Assembly: GCF_037392515.1 (NCBI RefSeq)
Contig: NC_090291.1
Span: 35,673,001 to 35,737,000 of the forward strand
Length of the DNA stretch: 64,000 nucleotides
Source of the DNA: Haliotis asinina
Taxonomy: Eukaryota; Mollusca; Gastropoda; Lepetellida; Haliotidae
Reading direction: 5' to 3'
The notes below the pieces were generated by a model that saw nothing but the letters and a program-made list of their open reading frames with translations, did no database searches and was not told where the DNA came from. Below are positions 12,398-22,805 of this stretch, one piece after another; within the stretch, counting starts at the first letter, position 1; each line of letters starts with the position of its first letter. The translations under genes and the position numbers were made by a program.

Positions 12398-13190
12398 TGA
12401 GTGAGTGAGTTTTGTTTTACGCGGCACCCAGCAATATTTCAGCTATGTGGCGACGATCTGTAAATAATCGATTCTGAACCAGACAATCCAGTGATCCGAC
12501 ACAAACGTTTTGACCACACCACAGAGTGTCAACATGAACGATGTTAAATAGTACGGGTATCCAACTTCCTGACACCAGATATATAAGGGTGTTATACTCC
12601 AGAGAACTCGACACAAATAACAGTACTTATCTACTAATTTAACGTCAGACTGAATCAAGAAATGAAAAGAAATTGGAGACAAATATTATCATGGCTCGAC
12701 TTCTGCCATGTGAGCGTAATTTAACATCATCAATAACTGTAATTGGAAAGTCTGTCGTCAAATGTCTCCCTGGCGTGGCCAGCTAATGATAGAACCAGGC
12801 CCATGCCACAAAGTCAGGGTCCAAGTGGTATGGTTTGCCAAAGGAACACGGATCCAGGCTCCTTTGCTATCAATTAACAGAATCTCGTAGCGGCATAGTG
12901 GCGCAACACACAGTAAGGAACTCTTACACATCAGCAGTCGGGTGCTGAAGGCCAATTCTGCCCCTTGTCCACACTGACGAGTGTGAATTGTCACGTCATA
13001 AGAGAGTTACCGAGCCCAATCTGCTGTCACTCATTCTGCAGTCTACATACAGATGAAATTCAAACACATAGTGATATCTTCAGTTTGACGTACTTATTCA
13101 TGCCACAATTGGCCAGAGTTCCGCTTTCGAGAATGGTCAAAGAGCAGGAACGAATTAACACCAACGACGTTTTCAATCAGTACGCATAGG
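12398..13190. repeat. Distal upstream block of P450 copy 2
   Basis: A roughly 1-kb segment beginning with a reversed SINE-like repeat half, (GTGA)n to about 12505. It continues through a GATATATAAGGGTGTTATACTCC stretch and a second interspersed-repeat-like part. Copies 4 and 5 have it almost unchanged, but copy 3 lacks it entirely: there the flanks are joined near 22555. Confidence 0.65.
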
Positions 13191-13439
13191 GTAATGTTCG
13201 AGTAACTCTCCATTCCTTAAAGCAATGAGTCTCGGCCCCCCTGAATAAAACCCTACTTATACTGGATTCAAAGTAATGGGAATCTTTCTGAATTCTTTAA
13301 TTTGAAACTCGTACACATCGTTCCATTCCTGAAAAGTATTGGAGCTAGCAGACAATGCAATACCGTCACAGATGTAATTTTACAACGGGGCAAAAAAAAA
13401 GGCCCTTATTGCGTAATCTATCGGACAACCGTCCATGAT

Positions 13440-13615
13440 AGTTGCTAGTCAACTTATACGGGGGTGACCCACATACTGCACTTATGCAAGCGGCACAGTC
13501 AGTTTAACGACTGAGTTTCTCCAGGAGCTTTATCAGGCAGTATATCGCAGTACACACTTACAAACACATCGTGGGCTCACATCATTAGGAATACATACGT
13601 TCCGAGAAGAGGACA
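13440..13615 (+). promoter_or_regulatory. Proximal promoter of P450 copy 2
   Basis: A block conserved upstream of copies 2-6. GGGGTGACCC at 13461-13470 is followed by CATACTGCACTTA, and a TATA-like TATATCG lies at 13541-13547, 75 bp before the ATG. The TATA-like spacing is the same 75 bp in copies 2, 3, 4 and 5. TGACCC resembles a nuclear-receptor half-site; that reading is inference. Confidence 0.45.
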
Positions 13616-16600
13616 ATGATAGACATATTCGCCTTCAGTCCTACAACTGTGTTTCTGTGTGTAGCCGTGGTAGTTTTGTTATGGCTGCTGACAAGGCGAC
13701 CCTCAGGGCTCCCTCCAGGTCCCCCTCTACTCCCGTTTTTTGGCAATATCCTCTCCATGGACTCCGATCCCCGGATCTCTTTTAAGAAACTCAGGCAACA
13801 ATATGGAGACATCTTCAGTGTGTACCTGTTCAACAAACCAGTCATCGTCCTCAACGGATACAGCACTCTGAGAGAAGCCATTGTCAAGAATGCCGACGTC
13901 TTTTCTGACAGGCCCCACACCGCAATAAATGACTTCATTGCAAAAGGAAGAGGTGGGTGTCATGATTTCCTACAGTACAACATGTAGTCCCACATCACAC
14001 CCCCACCCGTATTTTCCATACACCATATCAGCGTTGACCCAGGTAACATTCTCACATTTGTTGCTTCACATCACATGATCACCTGCTTTGTTCCATATCA
14101 CATGGTGCTGTTGCTGGGTGGTCATTCTCGGTCTCCGACCTCAGGACGGTCAGATGTCAAGCCAGAATGACTGACGTGTCGTCTGTAGACGTTGTTGACG
14201 AGCCTTGTACATGGGAACGTTCTGGCGTTATGTCTGTTCGAAGTCCCATTATACAGCATTCCTTGACCCGCTCCTCAAAGGCTTTTCATAATAATGTCCA
14301 AACATCAGGTGTATGCTATATTTTATACATAGGTTTAGTTTCTTAACGAGCATCGAGTTGTTACTGAATTCCCAGTACTCAGTGTATAAAATATTGCCCA
14401 TCATGACATCCCTGACGGTCTATGTTCGTGAAAGACGGGCTGTAAAATAAATTTGCTCTAGTTTTAAGAAATATTTGAAATGGTTATATTGAAAGCTAGT
14501 CCGTTCACAGGCCACATTTAAAACTATTTTATACACTACCATACATCAAGTCAAGTCAATCTGCACCCGCTATACTGGTCAAGATGTAAATGTAGACACC
14601 ACTTATCAAAACATACATCCGCACATACCATAAGATATCACCTTACCATACTATCCAAAATATTAGTGATTAATCATATAGCTTGGTAAAGAACGTAAAA
14701 TAGAATTAACAATTGATTACGATATTATTATGAATATATTCCTGAAAACAAGACTCTTTTCAGTGGTCAGCCACTATGTCAGTTTATGAATTTTGTACAG
14801 GTGTTGTTGCCACCTCCGGAGACCTCTGGTGCGAACAAAGTTTCTATGTACCTTTGACATTGTTATCGTACTTATCAACTGGGATAATATTTTGACAATG
14901 CACAATTTCTTTATGTGCCTATATTATACATATCTTCCATTCCAGTGTCAAATATGTCACGAAATGGCTGGAATGTTGCCGATGTGGTATTAAATATTAA
15001 TTCGCTCGCTTTGACAGCAGAACTCCAACCTTTGTGAAATTGTGTTTCCGTCGTGTTTTCCTTTTGTAACGTAAGCTGGAATAACATTTTTATCTTTTGT
15101 GTACAGGTGTTGTTGCCACCTCTGGAGACCTCTGGCGCGAACAAAGACGGTTCACCCTCAACACTCTCAGAGAGTTCGGAGCAGGCAGGAACATAATGGA
15201 GGACAAAATACACGAAGAAATCTCACAGTTTATGGAGGCCTTGGAAGCAGAACGAGGACAAGGGTTTGACTGCAAACGTCTGGTGCACAACGCAGTGTCC
15301 AATGTCATCTGCTCTGTTGTTTTCGGGAAACGATTTGAATATAGTGACCCGCTTTTTATTACATTTTTAAAAGCCATCGAGGAAAATTTTGCCAATATTG
15401 GAGCGGCTGCAGTGTTGAATGTGCTGCCTATTGTGCGCTTTCTGCCAGGGGATCTATTCAAGTTTAAGAAGACAATGCAGAATGTCCAGAAAATCGAATC
15501 ACTGCTCATTGACCCTATGACAGATGAACACTTGAAAAATCACAACGATGACAACGTGGACGACCTCATCCACGCCTACATCAAGGCAATGAGACTTCGC
15601 AATGAAAAACAGGAGGACACGACCTTAGACTGTAAGCATACTGAGCCAAGTTAAGACTAATTTGATTTCAACTCGCTTTTTTCCTTTCATTTCTCCGTTT
15701 GGGTAAGAAATGGTATATGTAGTCCATGTGCTACGGATAATATGTTTAGGGAGTGGATGTTGATATGAGTTCAATGACACCACTGTGTGTCAGCATGTAG
15801 TGGAAAGATATACAAAACTGGTGCATTTCACTAATCCCACCAGTCTCGATCCCTGTGTTCATTGTATCCATGTACAAGTAAGGAGAACAGCAGATCATAT
15901 AGATTATTAACATATCCCTTTTTGATTCAGTATGGTTGAAGACCCGTGAAGACCCGGGGTAGAGTAGGCCTTCAGCAACCCATGCGTGCTATAAATGGCG
16001 ACTATGCTTGTCGTAAGAGCCGACTAATGGGGTCGGATGGTCAGGCCCGCTGACTTGGTTGACACCGTTCCCAAAAACGCAAATCGATGCTCATGTTGTG
16101 CGGCGCTAAACTTAACTCACTCACAGTATGGCTGATATACTGACTTTAAATTTTAGCTCACTCACTGATTCAGCCTTAGGGTTTGTATCAAGGTCAATAA
16201 GATGGTATTCACAAAGTAGTTAATTCTGAGGATATACGTCTGCCGGGATAGAAGAGACAAGAAATTGTTTCAAAGACCTTACTTTCGTATGCTTATTCAT
16301 TTAATGGTACATTTGCACAATGATTGCTCTGTGAATTCGTATTCTTGCATTTGGGCCTTACCTCTTCTCATTATAGTTTATGTGTCAAATGTTTCAAGTT
16401 CAGTTTCATTCTAGTTTAAGTACATGCAGTGTTTCAGAGTCATTATATTTCAACAAAAGGCTTATCTTGGAACTTGTTTCAGTGGAGAACCTAAAACAGG
16501 TTATAGCAGATCTATTCGTGGCCGGGACAGAAACCACGGCTACTACAATTCGATGGACCATGGTCTACTTCCTCTACAATCCGGATATACAGGAAAGGTG

Positions 16601-17493
16601 TTTCCGAGAGATCCAGGAAAGTATCGGAGTGAGTAGGCGTCCCTCCATGAAGGACAAGGTCAACTTGCCCTACGTGGAGGCAACCATTATGGAAGTGTTG
16701 AGACGAGCTGATATCGCACCTACAGCTCTTCCTCACACCGTTCCCCACGATGTCCAGTTCAGGGGCTTCACCTTCCCAAAAGGTGGTCAAGTCATTGCGA
16801 TGCTTGATTCCGTCCTACAAGACCCGGATGTGTGGGGTGACCCAGACAACTTCCGGCCTGACCGTTTCCTTGACGACAGTGGCAAGATTGCAAAGAAGGA
16901 TGAGTTCATTCCCTTCTCCCTGGGTGAGTTACGTCGCTCTGTTCCCAATTGCGTAGATCGAAACCCATGCTGTTGATCACTGTATTGTCTGGTCCAGACT
17001 CAATTATTTACAGACCGCCGCCATATAGCTGGAATATTGTTCAGCGTCAAGGAACAACCCAAACAATCAAAGGAGTTCGTCGATAGCAGCAAAGCTACCA
17101 GTTATCTTTGACGTCAAATAAAAGATTTACCCATAATGTTCTATCCCTGATTACATAAACAATATGCAATCTTTTCTGACTCTCTTTCTATTAAAAACTT
17201 CATTTGTGAGCATCCACTTTTAACAAAAGTTATTGAAAATTGCTGAGTACGGCGTAAAACTAAACTCACTCACACACTCACTCACTTTAATACCGAACAT
17301 TTGAAATATTTCAGGACGAAGGGTGTGTCTAGGTGAGTCCATGGCTCGGATGGAGTTATTTCTATTCTTGACCACCATGATCCAGAGGTTCAAGTTTGTC
17401 CCCGTGGATGGTCAGATGCCGTCATTGGATGGAATCATGGGCTTAACCCATTTTCCAAAACCATTCATCATGAAAGCCATTCCAAGAGTTTAG
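13616..17493 (+). CDS. Cytochrome P450 monooxygenase (CYP2 clan), array copy 2
   Basis: Exons 13616-13952, 15107-15631, 16483-16923 and 17315-17493 encode 493 residues, the usual CYP2 length; all introns are GT-AG and phase 1. Residues 10-25 form the ER membrane anchor, followed by the hinge LPPGPPLLPFFGN. Key residues are W122xxxR126 (heme propionate contact), AGTETT 301-306 (oxygen-activating threonine), E358xxR361, PDNFRPDRF, and FSLGRRVCLG 432-441 with the heme-thiolate Cys439. The expected reaction is NADPH-dependent oxidation of small lipophilic compounds at the ER, with electrons from P450 reductase; the substrate is unknown. The start codon is the first ATG after the conserved TATA-like box. 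Intron 3 is short (about 390 bp) because a SINE-containing stretch is deleted, as in copy 4. Exon 1 differs from copy 4 by one synonymous base that I can see. Confidence 0.93.
14801..14840 (+). pseudogene. Decayed duplicate of exon 2 start, copy 2
   Basis: Preceded by an intact-looking GTACAG acceptor, this repeats the first 40 nt of exon 2 about 300 bp upstream of the real one. Arg123 is changed to Cys and the coding match stops after CGAACAAAG. No donor follows that would give a P450-like exon. Confidence 0.7.
15941..16125 (+). repeat. Mollusc SINE-like repeat in intron 2 of copy 2
   Basis: Same GACCCGTGAAG-headed element and same site as in copy 1, with a short CTCA tail. Confidence 0.7.
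16937..17284 (+). repeat. SINE-like repeat tail in intron 3 of copy 2
   Basis: Only the tail half is left, from GTTCCCAATTGCG to the final CTCA repeats. It joins straight on to the first bases of the intron. About 690 bp present in copies 1, 3 and 5 are missing. Confidence 0.65.
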
Positions 17494-17570
17494 TCACTTT
17501 ATGTGAGTCAGTGGGTAGTGTTTAGATAGCATTGTGCAACTATCCAGCTAGGTGTCGTCTGCTTTTTAAC

Positions 17571-17885
17571 AATATATGATCCCAACACGTACAGTAATCC
17601 AGAGTGGAAGAAAGTGTTTGTCAAGTCATGTCTCTTAAAGCCCAAAGATTTCACCATCTGGATTGTCCGCGTCTGTCGTATAATCCTAAGAAACCAGATG
17701 ACCAATGAAACAGGAACTTGACACACTTGTTCCCATCACTGATGATACTATACTTTTCAGAGGTTCGAATCTGAGATTACATATAGCCGCCTCAGCACTT
17801 ATAGTGAGAACAATTTTTATTGCCGCTGTTGCAGCTTGTGCAGCTTGACCTGATCAAGTGAATACCAAAGGATTCGTGGGTCTGG
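17571..17885. repeat. First arm of duplicated spacer segment (spacer 2)
   Basis: Same segment as 5684-5998; its partner lies at 19097-19392 beyond the Tigger remnant. Confidence 0.6.
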
Positions 17886-17887
17886 CA

Positions 17888-19096
17888 CATCCGAACAATA
17901 GCTAGCTGTAACCAATCTTGTTTACTATGGAAACTCATTACCTGTTGATTCAGTAATCCGGTGCTTCAGTCTCCGTATCCGGACGTTAATCAGCGGTAAC
18001 AGATTAACTAATTACACATAGTTGTGCTTCATTAATCCGGCGGTACATCAAAGAGGTACGGATAATCCCTTCACACCATGAGCCCCATTCAGTGGTAATT
18101 GTTAAGTGACACTTCCGAGTTGAACATGTCGGTAGTTTGTGATTTTGATCAATTAGTAGGTCTCACATTTGGTTAGCTGGAGTAATACTTGTCATGCTTA
18201 CTTGCTGTGTAAAACACTGATCGTGTCAAAATGGGATCAGATGTTTGTCACTCATAATGGCAAGTCTCTCCCTCCCAACCCCCAACACACACACCCCACC
18301 CCACCCCCACCCCTAGGCGTAAAAGAAGTGAAATTACTGCCGCACAAAAAAGAGAAATTTGTGGATACAAAGAGAAAACCCTAAAGTCAGTTTTGATCTT
18401 ATGTGTAAACATTTTGGTCAAGAATTCGGACATTCTGTCGGCAAGAGAACAATTTCGGACATCGGATATGTTTTGTGATTGGCTATGATCATTTGACAGA
18501 CAGATGCAATCACGTGGTTGACACGTGATCTTACTTTGTGACAATGCTGGCACTGCCAGTCACAAGTGTGCTAGTGTCAAACTGACCACCGTGAACGTAA
18601 ATTTCTTGCCCCCAAACACCACGTCACACATTCAGCCAATGGATGTTGGCATCATGAGAACTTTCAAGGCCCACTACAAGAAATATCTCGTCAAGCATTT
18701 CATCCAGCGTGCCGACCGACCACAGAAGCTTAATCTCCAAGAAGAACTGAGAAAACTGCCTGATCCGAAGTAAAAAGCTCCACCATTCAGAACTGTTACC
18801 GTCTTGTACATTTCTTTCACAAGTGACTTTTGTTTCGTGTATATATGTATAATCTATCCAGACATGATTGTAAACATTGGTTATTATATGAATATTCAAG
18901 TTATCATGTCTACAAACTGTAATCAAATCTGTTGAAACTTGTATACGTGCGTATGTTTTTGTATTGCCATGTCAAAGGGAAGTAACTCTACTGTAGTTGT
19001 GTTCATAAAAGTTCGTTTCAGTAGTCCGTACGTTTCACTATCAGAACGTTTTTGATGAAAAACAGAAGTGTCCGGATTAACGTGGCCTGACTGTAT
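17888..19096 (+). mobile_element. Tigger/pogo-like DNA transposon remnant, spacer 2
   Basis: Near-identical to the element at 6000-7206. It has the same helix-turn-helix tail, the same internal loss of the catalytic core, the DDE end at 18525-18773 (LLCDNAGTASHK, FLPPNTTSHIQPMD) and the same right end before 19097. It was copied with the spacer rather than inserted separately, because both flanks match. Confidence 0.75.
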
Positions 19097-19392
19097 ATGA
19101 TCCCAATACGTACAGTAATCCAGAGTGAAAGAAAGTGTTTGTCAAGTCATGTCTCTGAAAGCCCAAGGATTTCACCATCTGGACTGTCGTATAATTCTAA
19201 GAAACCAGATGGCCAATGAAACAGGAACTTGACACACTTGTTCCCATCACTGATGATACTATACTTTTCAGAGTTTCGACTCTGAGATTACGTATGGCCG
19301 CCTCAGCACTTATAGTGAAAACAATTTTTATTGCCGCTGTTGCAGCTTCTTCAGCTTGACCTGATCACGTGAATACCAAAGGATTCGTGGAT
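19097..19392. repeat. Second arm of duplicated spacer segment (spacer 2)
   Basis: Homologous to 17571-17885 and to 7207-7510. Confidence 0.55.
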
Positions 19393-21339
19393 CTATTATT
19401 ATGAAGGGGTGCACCTTTGTCAGTTGATAGTGGACTTGTCCGAGCAGCCGAGACAAGGTCGCCTTTTGACATCTCTGTCAAGAAATCGTCAGCAATATCC
19501 TAACTTTCTTTAAACAAGAACCTACAGATGGTGTAATGTTTCGGGTTTTTATGCAGCGAGTAGACGTAGAAACTTGTATTTCCAGTGATACCTGAACTGG
19601 ATGTAGGGAGTAATATCGAGAGTGAATCGGGCTGTGAAAGAAACTGACCTCTGTCTGTTGTAGGCAAAACTATGGCCGCATGATAAATTCCGTTAAAACA
19701 TGAAATGATTGGGTTTTTTTCAGAAGTATTGTTTTCCCGGACAGGCTCTGATCCATGTATCTATTTTTCGCACAAACGTAAAATTAATAACATTCTCTGC
19801 CCCCCAATTTCATGGAGTTAACTCGACCGGTTGTGCCCTTTGATCTGCCGGGTCATGCATATGTAGAGAAGTTCAGGTCAAGGTGACCAAGCTGTAACTT
19901 CTCTTCCATGACCTCGAAATGCATTATTTTTGGTGTAAATATCTCTGCAATGATCAGATTGGGTATACAATGATTGTGCTAATGACACCATGTTCTTATG
20001 TGTATCAGTTGCATTTTACTATGTCTTTTGTGAGTCAATAAAATAATGGTCTGCTACTGGAAACGTTTTGTTTTTAAGAGAGTTCACGAGGCTCGGTGTT
20101 ACAAATTTATATGAAATAAGTGGTTGTTTGTTGTAACGCCCCTATCCAGTTCTTCACAATGAGCCTAGAGCCATTCTGCTTCATCGAACTCACAAGAATG
20201 GGTGATGGGGTGGGGTGAGTGATTGGGGGTATGTCTTAAAACAAACATATATTAGTAAACATAAATTTAGAGATGAACAACTGAGGAGGGTTATTTGGAT
20301 CGAGTTGACACAACATCACATTATATCAACAATTGCCTAGAAAACACTAACAGGCGTTTCGTATTCGTTCACTCAGAAATCCCCAAAGAGAAGTTTAAAA
20401 TTGTTTAAATCATTTTCTCGGCTGATTTGTAACCAGTGGACCTGTTTAGCCACTAGGGCTGTTTGCAGGTTTATCTAAATACCTTGTTCAACTGACAGCA
20501 TAGACACAACATGTAATGAACAGTACACAGAAAGTTTCAAAGAAATAATGTCATTTAACAACTCAGTTTCATTTTTATTTTTGGAAAAGATACACTTGTT
20601 TGTTTAAGTGACCTCAGTTTTTCTCAAGGTACAGCAGATGTTTCATCATAAGATAACCAGCTTCGGGGAGGGGTCAGCACTAACTGGGTGATGTACGTTC
20701 AGTTCAGGGAATAAAATTCCCCTATCTAGGCCCACCACGGAGTACATCACCAGATCCTTACTATTATTATTTACAGATTAAGATAGAAATGCAGCAGAGA
20801 GAGCTCAAACAGGTAAAACTCATCATCAGCTCAGGGTCCTTGCCCCACGTAGCCCAGACAGCGAATGGGACTTCTTCCAGGAACCACTGTCAAGTATTAC
20901 CTTGTCAGCTTGTCCGACTTAAGAATGTCTGTGGTTCGAAGACATTTTTACGTTTACTTATTTTAAGTTTGCCATTTAACAAAGTTCTTGATTGCGGGGT
21001 TTTACCCGGCGGATTCTTGAGATTAACATCGTACATAAAGACGCTAATAGTTCCATGTCCATGTCCGGTTTGAAGAGAAAAAATATTTTCACAAACATTT
21101 TTATACTAGACCCAAATATGTATAAAGTGCATATCTTATTTAATACCAATTACCTAGGAACTTTAGGAAAGCTCTCAATGATTTTGTTAAATAATTATGA
21201 CTTTATTGAAGAAATAATGTGCGCAACGTAATACGTATCTTGCTCGATTTACATTGCACCTATAATACCATTTGTGAGTTCTATGAACGGATATATTGTC
21301 CATGTACTTCTTATGTTCCAGTTTGCCGCCTGAGTGGAG
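19393..21339. other. Spacer 2, unrecognised duplicated sequence
   Basis: Counterpart of 7511-9599. The stretch near 20560-20780 has a small deletion and a GGGGAGGGGTCAGCACTAACTG variant shared only with spacer 4. No gene supported. Confidence 0.5.
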
Positions 21340-21498
21340 AACCGTTTAAAAGTTCATTTCAGACGAATATGTTGGGAAAGGTTCTCTAGAAGGTTTCAGT
21401 TCTCAATATTCTAACATTAAGCATATCTTTATGTTAGAGACATAACGTTCAAAATATTTCTGTAAGCCAAACTTTGTGGTGCATTCAGTGATTCTATA
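21340..21498 (+). mobile_element. LINE reverse transcriptase fragment, spacer 2
   Basis: Short remainder of the LINE seen at 9600, ending at GATTCTATAGAACGG, where it joins the middle of the Tc1-like element. The join is shared with spacers 3 and 4. Confidence 0.55.
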
Positions 21499-22095
21499 GA
21501 ACGGACAGACACATACAAAAACGCCTGGCGTGGTGCAGGTTAAGCCAAAACCAAAATCTTAGGTATTGGTGCAGAGTCCACTCTGGTGGTGGCTCAGTGA
21601 TGGCATGGGGTTGTGCGTCCTACGACTAATCACAATACCGGGAACGTTAAGCGGCCAACGTTATCAACGTCACATCTTGGATGGTGCCTAATACCCCATT
21701 TTGACAATCACACACTTGCCAGTCGTCCCCTATTCATTGATGATGCCAGATCAGTAGTCGATCATTTGAGGATCAATGCTATTGACACTATTCCATGGAC
21801 AGCAAAAAGCCCGGATCTTAATCACATAGAACATTCATGGGATTACCTTGGGCGCCAAGTGAGAGCTAGAGATCCTCCTGTGTAGAATGTGGATGAATTG
21901 CAACAGGCTCTTCATGAGGAGTGACAGAGACACTAAACAATTTCCAGTGATTGCCCTCATGACAACAAGCATATTTAAGTTGAACGTTTGACATTGGAGA
22001 TACCAGTATGGACTGGACAATGATACTTTTAAGACTTAATGAAATAGTCGTTTTGACGCTTATTCCCATAACTCCAATAAATTGGTATCAAAGAT
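21499..22095 (+). mobile_element. Tc1-like transposon remnant, spacer 2
   Basis: Carries only the second half of the transposase: GGGSVMAWGCASYD, LFIDDARSVVDHL and SPDLNHIEHSWDYLGRQV. The N-terminal DNA-binding half is removed by the deletion shared with spacers 3 and 4. The C-terminal end is shortened as in spacer 1. The Pro of DLNPIEH is changed to His. Confidence 0.8.
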
Positions 22096-22559
22096 AACCA
22101 TCGGCTTCGTTATTTGTGCAGTGATAGTGCAGGACATCCCTTCAGCAAAATCATTCCTCTTTTACATTGAGTCAGACAGGAGATTGCACTTGTAATGATT
22201 TGAATGTTTAACTTTTCTGAAAAATGGGTGGTTCTTAATTAAAGTTTAGATGTGTATGTTTGGATTTTTTTCTCACAGCTAACATGGTCTCTTGTTAAGC
22301 TCTTTGCACCATGTTGGACAGTAAATCCATTGGATACTAGATATGATCACAAATGAAAAGATACAAGAATGTTTTTTAAACATTTATCTTAAACGTCCCA
22401 GAAAGCTATTCTTGGTGAAACTGGGCATGGCCGTATGTATATAAGTATGCAAAATAAGAGCAATTATGAACTGAATTAAGCTTTTACGAACGAATGCAAT
22501 TCTACTCTTCTTCCAAAGTTATATTATGCATAAAGTATCAGATAAGAATATTACAAACG
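22096..22559. other. Spacer 2, no recognised feature
   Basis: Counterpart of 11921-12395, running up to the point near 22555 where the distal upstream block found before copies 2, 4 and 5 is absent. Confidence 0.45.
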
Positions 22560-22609
22560 TCACATCTTGGACGTATTTTTACAACGGGCAAAAAAGACAC
22601 AGATAGCGC

Positions 22610-22805
22610 AATATGTAGAACAACCGTCCTTGATATTAGCTTTTCAACTCATACGGGGGTGACCCATATACTGCACTTACCCAAGCTGCACAGTCACGAC
22701 TGAATTTCTGCTGATGGTTGCATCAGGCAGTATATCGCAGTGCACACTTACAAACACATCGTGGACCCACATCATTTGGAATACGTAGCTTTCGAGAAGA
22801 GGACA
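22610..22805 (+). promoter_or_regulatory. Proximal promoter of P450 copy 3 (type B)
   Basis: GGGGTGACCC at 22656-22665 and TATATCG at 22731-22737 (75 bp before the ATG) match copy 2. The sequence just before the TATA-like box reads GGTTGCATCAGGCAG, as in copy 6, instead of GGAGCTTTATCAGGCAG, so copies 3 and 6 share a promoter type. The 1-kb distal block is missing. Confidence 0.45.

Noticed and set aside
14801-14840. Possible mutually exclusive alternative exon 2
   Set aside because: Homology ends after 40 nt, the conserved Trp codon is TGA in three copies and no matching donor or remaining coding sequence follows. Kept as a pseudo-exon.
22740-22805. In-frame ATG 22 codons upstream of the copy 3 start, and a similar one at 46986 for copy 6
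   Set aside because: The extension is not conserved in copies 2, 4 and 5 and runs into the promoter region. The inner ATG directly precedes the conserved membrane anchor.
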